DNA of 64,000 nt. Source: Leptospira harrisiae. GTDB lineage: Bacteria; Spirochaetota; Leptospiria; Leptospirales; Leptospiraceae. Made by a program: the position numbers and the translations under genes. Location: the NCBI RefSeq assembly GCF_002811945.1, contig NZ_NPDX01000003.1, positions 1 through 64,000 of the forward strand, in the 5' to 3' direction. This document shows, piece by piece, positions 35,946 to 46,313 of the stretch. Below the pieces are notes generated by a model. It was not told the origin of the DNA, made no database searches, and worked only from the letters and a program-made list of their open reading frames with translations. Positions within the stretch are counted from its first letter, which is position 1, and each line of letters starts with the position of its first letter.

Positions 35946-38687
35946 ATGGCCAAACCAGAAACGGAAAATCCTTATTCTAAAACGGTTCTTCTCCCTGAGA
36001 CCTCCTTTCCCATGAAAGCCGACCTGGCAAATCGTGAACCAGGTCAAATTAAAATTTGGAAGGAGAAAAAAGTCTTCCAAAAGATGAAGGAAATTCGTAA
36101 ATCCAAACCTTCGTTTGTTTTACACGATGGACCTCCTTACGCCAATGGAAATTTCCATGTAGGCCACGCCCTCAATAAAATTTTAAAAGATATCATTGTT
36201 AAATCCAAATCTCTTTCCGGTTACCAAACAGACATGATTCCTGGTTGGGATTGTCATGGTCTTCCTATCGAAGTACAGGTGTTAAAGAATCTTGGAAAAG
36301 AAGCAAGGAACACTAGCCCCAGTGAACTTCGAAAAAAATGCCGTGAATATGCGACAGAGTTTGTCGGAAAACAAGGGGAAGATTTAAGTCGTTTTTTATG
36401 TTTCTTTGAAGATGAAAATAAATACCTGACTATGGCTCCTGAGTTTGAGGCGAGGATCGTTGAAGTTTTTGGATCCCTATTCGAAAAAGGATATATCTAT
36501 AAAGGAAAAAAACCTGTGTATTGGTGTATTGATTTAGCGACTGCCCATGCGGAAGCAGAAATCGAATACCAAAACCATGTCTCCCCTTCTATTTATGTAA
36601 AGTTTGCAGTGAAGGGAGAAACCGACACTTACTGTTTGATTTGGACCACCACTCCTTGGACACTTCCGGCAAATCTTGCGATTTGTTTTAATGAGGAACT
36701 AGACTACTCTCTTTTCCAATCTGATTCTCATGGAAGACTGATCCTTGCGGATGGATTAAAAGAAGCTGTTGAACAAAAAACAGGAATCACTCTCACAAAA
36801 ATTCATTCTTTAACGAATGATGACCTTAAAAAAATGACCTTCTTACATCCGTTTATTGATCGTGAATCTATACCTTTATTTGGAAACCATGTTACCTTGG
36901 ATGCAGGAACGGGTTGTGTCCACACGGCTCCTGGTCATGGAACTGATGACTACCGAGTCGGAACAGCAGCGGGACTTCCTCCTCTATCTCCAGTGGATGA
37001 TTACGGTCGTTATACGGACGAATTTGAAATGATGAAGGGAATCAAAATTTGGGATGCCAATCCTAAAATTGTGGAACTCCTCCGAGAAAAAAATGCCCTC
37101 GTACACTTTTCTGAATTCACACATTCCTATCCACATAGTTGGAGGAGTAAAAAACCACTGATCTTTCGTGCGACCCCACAATGGTTTTTTTCCATCGATC
37201 ACGCAGGTCTCAGAGAAGATTCACTTAGAGCCATCGACAAAGTACAATGGATTCCGGATTGGGGAATCACTCGCATCCGTTCTATGGTAGAATCTAGACC
37301 TGACTGGTGTTTATCGAGACAAAGAAACTGGGGTGTTCCAATTCCTTCCTTTACTTGTAAAACTTGTGGGTTCACTCATCTAGACGACAAAACAATCAAT
37401 CACTTCATCCAAATTGTAAAAAAAGAAGGAATCGAAGTATGGTATGAAAGAGAAGCAAAGGACCTTTTACCTGAAGGAACAAAATGCTCCAAATGTGGAT
37501 CAGATGATCTCAAACAAGACAAAGATATTTTGGATGTTTGGTTTGACTCAGGTGTTTCCAGCTTTGCTGTGTTTGGTGATTCTCTCGACCGCGAACCAGC
37601 AGACTTGTATTTGGAAGGTTCCGACCAACATAGAGGTTGGTTCCAATCTTCTCTTTGGCCATCCATGGCGATCAGAAAAAGACCTCCATACCGATCTGTC
37701 CTCACCCATGGTTATGTGTTAGATGAAAAAGGACACGCTATGTCCAAATCCCTTGGAAACGTCATCAATCCTACAACAGATATCATCAACCAATACGGAG
37801 CTGATATTCTTAGGCTTTGGGTCTCCACCCAAGATTTCCGAGACGATGTCAAAATTGGAAAGGACTCTATCAAAACCGTTGCCGAAGCCTATCGTAAGAT
37901 CCGAAACACCTTCCGGTATCTATTAGGAAATACAAAAGCTGAGGTTCTTGCTTGGAATCTAAATAAAGAAAATTTAGAACCAATTGATCAGTATTACCTG
38001 CATAAATTAGCCAAACTAAATGAAGACGTCAAAAAATTGTATGAGAACTACCACTTCCACCAAGTGTACCACCGAGTTTTAGTTTTCTGTACGGTTGACT
38101 TATCTCAAGACTACTTTGAAATCATTCGGGACAGAATGTACTGTGATGCCAAAGATTCAAAAACTAGAAAATCTTCTGAATACGTTTTGGCAGTCATTTT
38201 AGAAACCTTAACCAAACTCCTCTCACCTATCCTTTCGTTCACAACAGAAGAAGTATGGGCTGAATTTGGTTTAAAGGATTCTGTGTTTTATTCTGATTTT
38301 TCAGATTTATCTTCCTTACTCAATGCAGACTTAGAATCCCAATTCGAACCCATCTTTGCTACCAAAGAAGTGGTACAAAAAGCACTGGAAGAAGCAAGAA
38401 AGTTAGGAAAACTTGGGAAATCACTGGAGGCTGAAGTACTAGTTACTGGTGATTCCCTAAAAGATACAAAGTTTACCAAGGAAGATTTGAGCCTTTTCTT
38501 TGTGGTATCGGAAGTTTCTTTCGACGCTAAGGAAATTGGAGAAGTATTCTCGGAATGGAAGGGAGAAAAAGCCTCCATCCAAATCAGAAAACCACGCCAT
38601 CACGAATGTCCAAGATGTTGGCGTCATGTTTCTGAAAAAGAAGGATCACTTTGTAATCGCTGCGAATCTGTTGTGTCCAAACACTAA
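35946..38687 (+). CDS. ileS: Isoleucyl-tRNA synthetase
   Basis: A 913-aa class I synthetase that charges tRNA-Ile. The HIGH motif is [14 protein letters not shown] near residue 64, and the KMSKS motif is HAMSKSLGN near 597. The CP1 editing domain lies between ([12 protein letters not shown] near 235). A mid zinc site (CKTC...CSKCG near 470-520) and a C-terminal zinc finger (CPRCWRHV...CNRC near 888-907) mark the bacterial type. Length is typical. The gene converges with murJ. Confidence 0.95.
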   Translation: MAKPETENPYSKTVLLPETSFPMKADLANREPGQIKIWKEKKVFQKMKEIRKSKPSFVLHDGPPYANGNFHVGHALNKILKDIIVKSKSLSGYQTDMIPGWDCHGLPIEVQVLKNLGKEARNTSPSELRKKCREYATEFVGKQGEDLSRFLCFFEDENKYLTMAPEFEARIVEVFGSLFEKGYIYKGKKPVYWCIDLATAHAEAEIEYQNHVSPSIYVKFAVKGETDTYCLIWTTTPWTLPANLAICFNEELDYSLFQSDSHGRLILADGLKEAVEQKTGITLTKIHSLTNDDLKKMTFLHPFIDRESIPLFGNHVTLDAGTGCVHTAPGHGTDDYRVGTAAGLPPLSPVDDYGRYTDEFEMMKGIKIWDANPKIVELLREKNALVHFSEFTHSYPHSWRSKKPLIFRATPQWFFSIDHAGLREDSLRAIDKVQWIPDWGITRIRSMVESRPDWCLSRQRNWGVPIPSFTCKTCGFTHLDDKTINHFIQIVKKEGIEVWYEREAKDLLPEGTKCSKCGSDDLKQDKDILDVWFDSGVSSFAVFGDSLDREPADLYLEGSDQHRGWFQSSLWPSMAIRKRPPYRSVLTHGYVLDEKGHAMSKSLGNVINPTTDIINQYGADILRLWVSTQDFRDDVKIGKDSIKTVAEAYRKIRNTFRYLLGNTKAEVLAWNLNKENLEPIDQYYLHKLAKLNEDVKKLYENYHFHQVYHRVLVFCTVDLSQDYFEIIRDRMYCDAKDSKTRKSSEYVLAVILETLTKLLSPILSFTTEEVWAEFGLKDSVFYSDFSDLSSLLNADLESQFEPIFATKEVVQKALEEARKLGKLGKSLEAEVLVTGDSLKDTKFTKEDLSLFFVVSEVSFDAKEIGEVFSEWKGEKASIQIRKPRHHECPRCWRHVSEKEGSLCNRCESVVSKH

Positions 38688-38708
38688 AAATAAAACTTAA
38701 ACTGGATG

Positions 38709-38734
38709 CGTCACCAACTAAGAGTTTGGTGGCG
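38709..38734. terminator. Hairpin between convergent ileS and murJ
   Basis: CGTCACCAA and TTGGTGGCG form a 9-bp stem (one G-U pair) with an 8-base loop, 22 bases after the ileS stop and 19 before the murJ end. A clear U-tract is absent, so it may be a bidirectional hairpin helped by Rho. Confidence 0.45.
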
Positions 38735-38752
38735 TTATCTCAAGTAAGTTAT

Positions 38753-40366
38753 TTATCGAAACCTTCTAAAAAACCTACCTACAATAATATCGGCTTCGGG
38801 TAATTTGGTAATCCCTGCCACGGCAAAATATAATACTACTGCAGGAAGGATCGAAACCACAAGACAAAGCCTACTGACATTAGCAAAACCAATCCCTAAT
38901 GATTCTGATAGATAAGAAACGAAGATGGGTTTCAAAACCCATTCAGAAACCACCAACCAAAGAAAAAGTCCAAAGAGAGCTGGCACCATTTTTAAAATAC
39001 GAAACCAAACCGTAAGAAATGGAATTTTCACTTGGTGGGCCTTAAGATAAAACAATAACAACGAAGAAGTCACAGAGGCACTCAGAGCAGATGCCAATGC
39101 TATGGCTGAATGTTTTAAGAAAAACATAAGTCCGATACTGACCACAACACTCAGCCCAAAAGAAACTAACTGGATTCTTAAGGGAGTTTTAGTATCAGAA
39201 AATGCATAATAAGAAGACACCAAAACCTTATTGATGCTATAAAAAGGAATGGCAAAGGAATAAAAGACCAATGGATAAAAAGCAGTGATTGTTGCCAAAT
39301 GGTCCCAACGTCCCCCGTAATAGATAGAATCCAAAACGGTTTCTCCAAGGACCGCCAAACCAATGCTTGCTGGGAGTGTCAAAAAAAAAGCAAAAGACAA
39401 TACATCAGTAATTTCTTTGGGAACATTTTCTTCTCTTCCTTCCCTTAGATCTTTCAATAGCGAAGGTAAAATGGTAGTGGCAAGCGCAACTCCAATGATT
39501 CCTGTAGGCAGTTGGACAAGTCTTTGAGAATAATCCAAACTTACTACAGCTCCAAGTCCTGGATTTTGATTCTGAATGTAGTTTGCAAGAAAGATGTCTA
39601 CAAGGAGTCCAATTTGATAGAAACTCCCACCAAGGGCCGCAGGTAACATTAGTTTGAAGATTTTACGAATCGCAGGGTGTTTTAAGTTCAAACGAAATAT
39701 CGGACCGAATCCATTTCTGTATACATACCAAGCCTGGACAATCAGTTGCAACACTCCTCCAGTGACAATTCCATAAGCTAGGACAAAAACTTTATCTCGA
39801 ATCTCATGGTAATAAGGAAAAACAAAAATAAATACTATCAGATAACTAAAGTTAAGGATGATGGGAGATAAGGAAGGGACAAAATAATTATGGTGTGAGT
39901 TAGAAATCGACATAAAAATCGAAGACAAACTGGCAGTCATAATGAGAAAAAAAAGAACTAATGAAAGTTCAACGACGAGTGTTCCATATTCAGGAGACCC
40001 TCCTACGAGTGCTGGTAAAAAACCCGCGGCAAAAAACCAAAACAAAGCAACAAAAAGCGACAGACAAAAGAAAAGAAAACTTAGGACGGTTCCTGCCATC
40101 ACCCGAGCATCCTTTATGCCCATCTTTTCATATTCAGAAAAAATTGGCATAAAGGATTGGCTTAAGGTTCCCTCTGCCAGTAAGTTACGAAACATATTAG
40201 GGAGGCGGTAGGCCACACTAAATGCCGAGGCCACCATACCTGTCCCAAAACTAACAGCCATAAAGTGGTCACGTACGAGTCCCAAAATTCGGGATAAAAA
40301 AGTATAAAAAGAAAGGGCGAGCGAACGCCTGGTACTTGACTCACTTCCCTTCGCTTGTTTTGTCAT
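38753..40366 (-). CDS. murJ: Lipid II flippase MurJ (MviN)
   Basis: A 537-aa protein with about 14 membrane helices. N-terminal family blocks are SRILGLVRDHFMAVSFGTGM near residue 24 and FRNLLAEGTLSQSFMPIFSE near 59-78, which are diagnostic of MurJ. MurJ moves lipid II across the inner membrane for peptidoglycan assembly. It is the last gene of a three-gene run, 11 bases after a STAS/zinc-ribbon gene. Confidence 0.92.
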   Translation of the reverse strand: MTKQAKGSESSTRRSLALSFYTFLSRILGLVRDHFMAVSFGTGMVASAFSVAYRLPNMFRNLLAEGTLSQSFMPIFSEYEKMGIKDARVMAGTVLSFLFFCLSLFVALFWFFAAGFLPALVGGSPEYGTLVVELSLVLFFLIMTASLSSIFMSISNSHHNYFVPSLSPIILNFSYLIVFIFVFPYYHEIRDKVFVLAYGIVTGGVLQLIVQAWYVYRNGFGPIFRLNLKHPAIRKIFKLMLPAALGGSFYQIGLLVDIFLANYIQNQNPGLGAVVSLDYSQRLVQLPTGIIGVALATTILPSLLKDLREGREENVPKEITDVLSFAFFLTLPASIGLAVLGETVLDSIYYGGRWDHLATITAFYPLVFYSFAIPFYSINKVLVSSYYAFSDTKTPLRIQLVSFGLSVVVSIGLMFFLKHSAIALASALSASVTSSLLLFYLKAHQVKIPFLTVWFRILKMVPALFGLFLWLVVSEWVLKPIFVSYLSESLGIGFANVSRLCLVVSILPAVVLYFAVAGITKLPEADIIVGRFFRRFR

Positions 40367-40377
40367 AAGACCAGGTT

Positions 40378-41241
40378 TTAGATGGGATTCAATTTTTCAA
40401 GAAAACGGATAGAACCACTTGGACTCATCTGGAACTGCGTGGAACACCCTGGGCATTCATGTTTCCCAAACTTATGAATTCGCAACCTTGTCCCACAAAC
40501 TTCACATTGGATGATTCTTTCGACTGCTTCCAATTGTTTTGTTTTGGATTGGATGTAACTCGGGATTGTGATTGGTTTTTCTTGGATTTCGGGATTGGTT
40601 TTATAAACTGCAAATCGTCTTTCCAACTCATGGTTGAGAGTGTCTTTGATTTCCAACCGAAGGCTATTTAGTTTTTCTTCTAATAAAGATTCCATAGGAG
40701 AAGAACTCTTTTCTGGCGTGTTCGGATTTTCCTCTACTTCGGAAATAGATTCCAGTTGAGATACCGGTTCTTTAGAACCAATCGAAGAATCACTTCCCTT
40801 CGATTTTCCTGTGAAATAAAACCTGATTCTATTTTCATCTTTTAAAGATGAGGGGCTAGTCTTTGGTTCCGTATCGGATGATTTTGGTTCTGTTGGTTCT
40901 GGTCGTCTAAGTTCGGCCTGTAATAAAAATCCTTCAGCTTGGGTATGATCACGAAAGATCGGTAACTGATCAAAAAGTCCGACAAGACCGAGTACATCTT
41001 CCACTTCTTGTTTCACTCCGTAAATGGCATACACTGCTCCCATTTTTTTGGTTTGTTTGTGAATTTTAACAAGAATACTAATTCCATTGGATGTAATAAA
41101 ATCCAAGGCACCAAACTGAAATAAAAACTTTCGATAACCCTTGTTTAGCTGCGATTCAAAATAACGGTAAAAATCCTCTGCACTGGTTCCGTCCAAACCA
41201 CCTTTCAATTGAATGGAAAATACTTTGTCTTTTGGTTCCAT
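40378..41241 (-). CDS. STAS domain protein with C-terminal zinc ribbon
   Basis: The 287-aa protein has an N-terminal STAS domain (residues 5-105; FQFGALDFITSNGISILVKI holds the loop Ser), a long charged linker rich in Ser, Pro and Glu, a short coiled coil near 190-210, and a C-terminal zinc ribbon (CEVCG near 247 and CPGC near 265). Fusion of a partner-switch domain to a zinc ribbon is uncommon. It lies three bases after the membrane sensor-like gene and before murJ, so the three are one operon. It may tie a signalling switch to envelope growth, an inference. Confidence 0.78.
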   Translation of the reverse strand: MEPKDKVFSIQLKGGLDGTSAEDFYRYFESQLNKGYRKFLFQFGALDFITSNGISILVKIHKQTKKMGAVYAIYGVKQEVEDVLGLVGLFDQLPIFRDHTQAEGFLLQAELRRPEPTEPKSSDTEPKTSPSSLKDENRIRFYFTGKSKGSDSSIGSKEPVSQLESISEVEENPNTPEKSSSPMESLLEEKLNSLRLEIKDTLNHELERRFAVYKTNPEIQEKPITIPSYIQSKTKQLEAVERIIQCEVCGTRLRIHKFGKHECPGCSTQFQMSPSGSIRFLEKLNPI

Positions 41242-41244
41242 GAT

Positions 41245-42225
41245 TTATCCTAAAAAGATCGCATCGCGAATCGGAGTTTGGTTGGGGTCTGGGGAAAGAG
41301 TAGAAACCAGAGGACCTTCAGACAAAATTTCAACTTCACTTTCTTTTAACAAAGTTTCCGATTGATTTTGGTTTTCTGTTAAATCCACAACAGGTTCAAT
41401 TTCTGACTCTTTTGTTTCGATTGTTTTTTTCTCAAACAAAGGAAGGTTAGAAGATTCTTTCGGGATTACTGATGAATCTCTTGCAACTAACATTGTATAA
41501 GTCACAAAAGCTCCGGTTAAAATCAAACTAACAACAAATGCAAAAACAACATAATTAATAACCATCCACTCCACAAGTTTCCATTGGTTTTCAAAGAGTA
41601 AACCTAAGTTCCCCCTTTCATATACCAAAATGACAAGCCCAGAGACATCCAATGTTCCTGGTTTGTAAAGTGGTGAAGTGAGTCTTACCGTGTTTGATTT
41701 AGCAAGTGGCAAATACGAAAGAACCCATTCAAAACCTGATCTTACTTTTGGATCCCGTTTGGAATTTAAGATGGGATTTTCTCCATTTTCAGCCTCAGAC
41801 CATTGCCATTTTTTCATCCGAATTCCTTTTTTAAAAAAAGTGGAATGGAGTAGAACCTCATCCGGATTTCTTTTTTTTAATTCATCTGGGGTATAAATGG
41901 TATCTGTAGAAACAAGAAGAATGGCATCCGCAGAATACAAACTGATCTTTCGGATATAAAATTCTTCAGGATCATTTTTGGATTGTTCTACATAACGATG
42001 AAACATTTTTTCTAGTTCTATATAACCTTCATGATTCAGCCTCTGTTCCGAACTTTTTGCAAGTGCCAAACTTAAATCACGAGCTCTATGATCCGAAACA
42101 AATTGTTCTTGGGTCAGAGCATTTTGTAAAGATTCATAAAAAGTCCAAACCACCGCACTGAGTGCCAAGGTTTCACAGAGGAAAAAGAAAAGGATAAAGG
42201 ATAGAAAAAAACGTGAATATTTCAT
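41245..42225 (-). CDS. Two-helix membrane protein, sensor-like, unknown function
   Basis: A 326-aa protein with an N-terminal membrane helix (residues 5-30), a periplasmic part of about 190 residues, a second helix (WMVINYVVFAFVVSLILTGA, near 219-238), and an acidic, disordered cytoplasmic tail of 80 residues. The layout is that of a membrane sensor lacking an output domain. It is the first gene of the run with the STAS/zinc-ribbon protein and murJ, so it might signal to the STAS protein. I recognise no named family. Confidence 0.7.
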   Translation of the reverse strand: MKYSRFFLSFILFFFLCETLALSAVVWTFYESLQNALTQEQFVSDHRARDLSLALAKSSEQRLNHEGYIELEKMFHRYVEQSKNDPEEFYIRKISLYSADAILLVSTDTIYTPDELKKRNPDEVLLHSTFFKKGIRMKKWQWSEAENGENPILNSKRDPKVRSGFEWVLSYLPLAKSNTVRLTSPLYKPGTLDVSGLVILVYERGNLGLLFENQWKLVEWMVINYVVFAFVVSLILTGAFVTYTMLVARDSSVIPKESSNLPLFEKKTIETKESEIEPVVDLTENQNQSETLLKESEVEILSEGPLVSTLSPDPNQTPIRDAIFLG

Positions 42226-42285
42226 AGATCCCCCTTATACCTTTCGGCCAAATCCATAGATTTGCAGAGGAAAATACAAAGGAAA

Positions 42286-42945
42286 TTAATTGAGTTGGTC
42301 GATGAACTTTTCCGTAAAAATCTCTACAAATTTTCTCCGTTTCTTCGGGAAATCCTTATCTTTTCCCAACCTAAGGAGGGAGGTCATATCTTCTGACTTG
42401 GCACCACAAGGATTGATGAGCGAGAAGGTAGATAGGTTGTTCACCCCATTCAGAGCAAATCCAAAACTAGTAAAATAAGATTTTGCGTAAATTCCTTCCG
42501 AGACCAGTTTTAATTTGGGAGCCTCCACTGCGTAAAGACCTGGAGCTTTTGGATTTTCTTCCACAGAAAGATCCCAAGTTTCCTTAATGGATACCACCAA
42601 ACTTTGATTTAAGGCACGTAAAAAATCACCCAAACTTAGGTTCCTTTTTTTCAGATCAATATGCAAGTAACCAACAATCTGGCCAGGTTCATGGGCGGTA
42701 AAGTCTCCACCCCGGGGCAAGGTCACAAGCTCCACTCCAAGAGCGGAAAGATGGGCAGGCGAAACCAAAAGATTTTCCGCTTTCGCACCAATGCCCCCTG
42801 TTAAACATGGACTGTGTTCTAAAAAGAGCATGGATTCCCTTCGATTTTTCCTGGAATTTTCCTGGAATTTCACGTATCTTGTGTAAGAAACAATCGAAGG
42901 AAACAGGTAGGAAGGTAGTCCTTTTCGATGGAGAAACTTTGTCAT
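42286..42945 (-). CDS. lipB: Lipoyl(octanoyl) transferase LipB
   Basis: A 219-aa enzyme that moves octanoyl from ACP to lipoyl-dependent enzymes. The motif RGGDFTAHEPGQIVGYLHID near residue 78 (usual RGGxxTxHGPGQ) and INPCGAKSEDMTSL near 177 with the catalytic Cys are present; the LKLVSEGIYAKSYFTSFGFA stretch supplies the active-site Lys. The motif has Glu where most have Gly (AHEPGQ). Its start overlaps the start of a divergent gene by 18 bases. Confidence 0.88.
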   Translation of the reverse strand: MTKFLHRKGLPSYLFPSIVSYTRYVKFQENSRKNRRESMLFLEHSPCLTGGIGAKAENLLVSPAHLSALGVELVTLPRGGDFTAHEPGQIVGYLHIDLKKRNLSLGDFLRALNQSLVVSIKETWDLSVEENPKAPGLYAVEAPKLKLVSEGIYAKSYFTSFGFALNGVNNLSTFSLINPCGAKSEDMTSLLRLGKDKDFPKKRRKFVEIFTEKFIDQLN

Positions 42946-43461
42946 GCGATCCTTTGGATCCTCGAAAAATCACCCAATGGGAGAGCTCGTCTCGATTTGG
43001 CGAAACTGCTCTACTATTCGGATGGTGTTCATTTCCAAAAACATGCGGAGATGATCACAAGAGGAGACTATATCCACTTAGAAGACTCCCCTTACCCCGT
43101 CAAACTGAACGAAGCACTTTTATTTTTGAAAGAAAATGGCCATATCGATGCCAGTCCGAAAATTGAAGGAAACGGAATCCAAGGTTTTACTTTACGTTTT
43201 TTGAAGCCATTAGAGGGTCTTGTTCTTTCTCGGGAAGACAAACGAGTGATGATGAAGGTGGTGGAAGCCTTCAGGGGAAGAGTGGTGGACGAAAATCGCC
43301 ATTACCCCAATCTCTACGAAAACTACGTAGTCACCCCCCTCTTCGATGCGATCCCTTTTTCTGTGGATCGGATCAATACGAAAATCCATGTTCTTGTACA
43401 AAAAAGCCTTTTGAATCTATCAGGCAAAATGTTTAGAGTTTTATTTGAGAGGTCAGAATGA
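42928..43461 (+). CDS. Panacea (DUF4065/SocA-like) domain protein
   Basis: The 177-aa protein starts with a short helix and then [17 protein letters not shown] near residue 23, the hallmark of the Panacea/DUF4065 fold, known from SocA-like proteins and from antitoxins of the toxin-antitoxin kind. The family's usual GPV segment is here [14 protein letters not shown] near 53. No toxin-like gene adjoins. Instead its stop overlaps the panD start by four bases (ATGA), so the two are translated together. It may regulate PanD or have an unrelated role. Confidence 0.6.
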   Translation: MEKLCHAILWILEKSPNGRARLDLAKLLYYSDGVHFQKHAEMITRGDYIHLEDSPYPVKLNEALLFLKENGHIDASPKIEGNGIQGFTLRFLKPLEGLVLSREDKRVMMKVVEAFRGRVVDENRHYPNLYENYVVTPLFDAIPFSVDRINTKIHVLVQKSLLNLSGKMFRVLFERSE

Positions 43462-43814
43462 TCATCACTGTTTGCAAAGGCAAAGTCCATAGAGCCGTCG
43501 TCACTGAGGCGGAACTCCACTACGAAGGCAGTCTTACTGTTGACCAAGACCTTATGGATTTGGCCGGAATGAAACCTTATGAACAAGTTTCCGTCGTGAA
43601 CGTCAATAACGGGGCACGGTTTGAAACCTACCTGATCGTTGGTGAACGTGGTTCTGGAACCATCTGTTTGAATGGGGCAGCGGCAAGGCTTGGGATGAAA
43701 GGGGACAAAGTCATCATCATTACTTATGGCCAGGTGGATGAAAAAGACCTTCCTGCTGATTACAAACCCAAAGTGGTTTTCGTGGATGAGAACAATCGCC
43801 CGAAAAAAGCCTAA
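43458..43814 (+). CDS. panD: Aspartate 1-decarboxylase proenzyme
   Basis: A 118-aa proenzyme. [20 protein letters not shown] contains the self-cleavage site Gly24-Ser25 that makes the pyruvoyl cofactor. NNGARFETY near residue 51 and [13 protein letters not shown] near 68 complete the PanD fold. It makes beta-alanine for pantothenate and CoA in the cytoplasm. It is coupled to the upstream Panacea-like gene by a four-base overlap. No PanZ-like maturation factor is seen. Confidence 0.95.
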   Translation: MIITVCKGKVHRAVVTEAELHYEGSLTVDQDLMDLAGMKPYEQVSVVNVNNGARFETYLIVGERGSGTICLNGAAARLGMKGDKVIIITYGQVDEKDLPADYKPKVVFVDENNRPKKA

Positions 43815-43879
43815 TTTCCCTAATTTTTCCAGGGCTTTTCTTCGATACTATCTGTATAAACCAAATTGGTAGTCGGAAC

Positions 43880-44734
43880 ATGAACAAAACAATATTTGCC
43901 ATTTCATTCACCCTGCTCACTTGTGCTCTCTTTGCCCAAGAATCAGGGAATACCCAAGGGTCGGGGAACGCAGTTGCCTCTTCCAAAGACAACCGCGACT
44001 TGTATCCACTTTCTATGTATGATTCAAGGATTCGTTTAAAAAGTGTAAACTTTGTTAGGCGACATGCTGATACAGGAAAAGGCGAATTTTTGGATGTCCA
44101 AGTGGAATTAGAATCTAGAGTTCCTGAAAACAATGAATATGCGATCTACGTTCTTGCTGGATTTGAGGGAGACCGTACCAATCCAGATGAAAGAAAACTA
44201 ATCCCATATCCTGCGTGGAGAAAGGCAGATCCAGAAAAGGATGATAGAACTTTATACTTTTCCAATGTTATGCCTACACCAGTGACTGCTAAAGAAATTT
44301 GGGGTGAAGAAACTTTCGCAAAGAAAAAAGCTGAAGTAGAAAAACGCCATTTTGCAGGATTTGAAGCAGAAATGCCAGAACCTACTTTTACAGAAGTGGT
44401 GGATTACCTTTGCAAAAACAATGCAAAAGCACTTCCTTTCACACTCTTTGGTGAAACTGGTCCTTCTAAAGACAAACAAGTAATCTATAATTATGTGGCT
44501 CAAACTGAGGATGAGAAAAAACGCCAAGTGCATGAAACTCTTCCCAAACACACCTATACAATCTACAATAACAAGTATCGTGCGACGGTAACAAGCCACC
44601 ACTACACACAATACCGCCCTAACTTCCTATCTTTCAACAAAGTGGCCGTTTTAGTTTTTGATACTAAAAAACCAACCAATAGCCTTCTTTTTAGAAAGTT
44701 CATCGATATCTCTGACTTAAGAATTACTTATTAA
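43880..44734 (+). CDS. Exported protein, unknown function
   Basis: A 284-aa protein with signal peptide (MNKTIFAISFTLLTCALFA, cut before QES). The mature part has mixed charged and aromatic residues, with two strand-rich blocks (SVNFVRRH...VELESRVPENNEYAIYVL near 50-90, and YTIYNNKYRATVTSHHY near 228-244). It is probably periplasmic; I see no membrane anchor and no named family. A conserved, abundant leptospiral envelope or flagellar-sheath protein is possible but not shown. A perfect hairpin follows the stop. Confidence 0.7.
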   Translation: MNKTIFAISFTLLTCALFAQESGNTQGSGNAVASSKDNRDLYPLSMYDSRIRLKSVNFVRRHADTGKGEFLDVQVELESRVPENNEYAIYVLAGFEGDRTNPDERKLIPYPAWRKADPEKDDRTLYFSNVMPTPVTAKEIWGEETFAKKKAEVEKRHFAGFEAEMPEPTFTEVVDYLCKNNAKALPFTLFGETGPSKDKQVIYNYVAQTEDEKKRQVHETLPKHTYTIYNNKYRATVTSHHYTQYRPNFLSFNKVAVLVFDTKKPTNSLLFRKFIDISDLRITY

Positions 44735-44744
44735 GTGATTGTTT

Positions 44745-44765
44745 CCAAGACCAGATTGGTCTTGG
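44745..44765. terminator. Perfect hairpin after the exported-protein gene
   Basis: CCAAGACCA and TGGTCTTGG form a 9-bp perfect stem with a 3-base loop, starting 10 bases after the stop. There is no U-tract, so it may be a Rho-assisted terminator or a stabiliser of the mRNA end. Confidence 0.5.
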
Positions 44766-44801
44766 ATTCCGACAACTGGCCATAAAAAATCGGAAACGAT
44801 T

Positions 44802-45014
44802 TTAGTGGTCGGTGCCTTCCGGGCGGATGGGGGGGAATTGTTCCGAAGCCCTCACCCTCCACTCGTCTTCAGGATGGTTCAAATGCAGCCAACCATTTGC
44901 AAAATCCCAACGCCCATCCAAATCCAAAAAATCCCAGAATATCGCCTGGTTCATGTATTTGTAGGTGTCGAGTAGATCGAGTAGATCCCTTTGTTTCCTG
45001 GGAGTATTTTCCAT
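44802..45014 (-). CDS. Possible small acidic protein, 70 aa
   Basis: This minus-strand frame fills most of a 366-base gap between two plus-strand genes. The protein is Trp- and Asp-rich with gene-like texture (DLLDLLDTYKYMNQ, FWDFLDLDGRWDFANGWLHL), and GGAATAGAA precedes the ATG. Overlapping plus-strand frames look random. I recognise no family. If real it is a single-gene transcript running against both neighbours. Confidence 0.5.
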   Translation of the reverse strand: MENTPRKQRDLLDLLDTYKYMNQAIFWDFLDLDGRWDFANGWLHLNHPEDEWRVRASEQFPPIRPEGTDH

Positions 45015-45100
45015 TCTATTCCAGTTTCGGTAAGTTACCCGACGGGTCGACGTTTTTTATGGACAAATCCGGTCGGATCTGCCGAAAATGATACCAGACC

Positions 45101-45910
45101 ATGGCGATCACAAAGGAAAAAAAGGCCGACTTCAATGACAAACTAGTAGATTTTAAAAACTACTTAGAAGAACTGAAAAAGGAAGCCAATATCTTCAAAG
45201 CACAGGCCAAAAAAAGTAAGGACATGGAACCTTATTTTAATCTCTCCCTCGCCATCAACTCCATCAAAACGATTAACACCTGTATTGTGATCAATGAACT
45301 TTCCACTGCGATTTTGGAAATCAATAACAACAACTACTTAGAAACAGCGAGAAAAGAAATTTATAATTGCATTTCTTATATTGAAAAAACTGTGGGAAAC
45401 AATGTGGATGGTTCCCTTTCTGAAAACAAAGAACAATTGGCAAAAATTGAAAGGTTCACTCCCACCCAAAGACTAAACCTCATCAAAGGCCTACTCCAGG
45501 CCATGAAAAAAACAACAACTGCCTTTGGAACCAACTCCAAGTGGAAATGGTCTTGGCCAGACATCAATTTTCGGGTGGCCGCTTGTACAAAAAACCTTTT
45601 CGACTTCATCGCTTATGAAAGAGAACAGGATCTTGAAAATCCATATTACTACATTCGAAAAGAACATTTTAATCTTGTCATAGAACTTGCTAACCAAGCG
45701 GCCCAGGATTATAGGACAAAATTTGAAATGTCTACACAAGATTCCACAGATTTGAAACATTCTGTAGAAATGTTAGAGATGAATCGTAAAATTTTTCAAA
45801 TTACAGGCGAAAATGAGGATTTGGAAAAAACAAAAACACTGATTGAGTCCTTCCAACAAAAGATCGCAGACCTCGAATCCGACGATAAAAAGAAAAAAAA
45901 GAAACAATAA
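45101..45910 (+). CDS. Helical cytoplasmic protein, unknown function
   Basis: A 269-aa protein without a signal peptide or membrane helix. It is almost all helical, starting with a charged coiled-coil-like segment ([19 protein letters not shown], near 17-36) and ending in a Lys-rich tail. The middle has the phrase [12 protein letters not shown] near residue 147. I do not recognise a family; it may be specific to leptospires. It precedes trxA by 73 bases. Confidence 0.7.
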   Translation: MAITKEKKADFNDKLVDFKNYLEELKKEANIFKAQAKKSKDMEPYFNLSLAINSIKTINTCIVINELSTAILEINNNNYLETARKEIYNCISYIEKTVGNNVDGSLSENKEQLAKIERFTPTQRLNLIKGLLQAMKKTTTAFGTNSKWKWSWPDINFRVAACTKNLFDFIAYEREQDLENPYYYIRKEHFNLVIELANQAAQDYRTKFEMSTQDSTDLKHSVEMLEMNRKIFQITGENEDLEKTKTLIESFQQKIADLESDDKKKKKKQ

Positions 45911-45983
45911 TCGACGTTTTTCCCTAGAATCCCCAGTCTAGTTTATAGAAAGGGCAATACTTTTCAAAAGGAGATTTCGAAAT

Positions 45984-46295
45984 ATGGCACTAACGGAAGT
46001 CACAGACGCCAATTTCAAAGCAGAGACTGCTAAGGGCGTTGTACTCGTGGATTGTTGGGCGGAATGGTGTGGACCATGTCGCATGGTGGCTCCTGTTCTT
46101 GATGAATTATCGCAAGAAATGGCTGATATCAAAATTACAAAGCTAAATGTTGATTTCAATCAGAAGACGGCTCAGGAATTGGGAATCCAATCCATCCCTA
46201 CCCTTCTTCTCTATAAAGACGGAGTTTTAGTGGATAAAGCAATTGGTGCTTTACCAAAACCACAAATTAAAAAATTTATAGAAAATCACAAGTAG
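45984..46295 (+). CDS. trxA: Thioredoxin
   Basis: A 103-aa thioredoxin with the active site WAEWCGPCRMVAPVLDEL near residue 29 and the cis-Pro loop QSIPTLLLYKDG near 71. It reduces protein disulfides in the cytoplasm. AAAAGGAGA lies 10 bases before the ATG, a strong ribosome-binding site. The next gene starts 18 bases after its stop, so the two are cotranscribed. Confidence 0.95.
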   Translation: MALTEVTDANFKAETAKGVVLVDCWAEWCGPCRMVAPVLDELSQEMADIKITKLNVDFNQKTAQELGIQSIPTLLLYKDGVLVDKAIGALPKPQIKKFIENHK

Positions 46296-46313
46296 GAAAT
46301 AAATTATCCCCTA

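Noticed and set aside
42928..43461. Toxin-antitoxin pair at the Panacea gene
   Set aside because: Both neighbours are metabolic genes (lipB, panD); there is no toxin-like partner.
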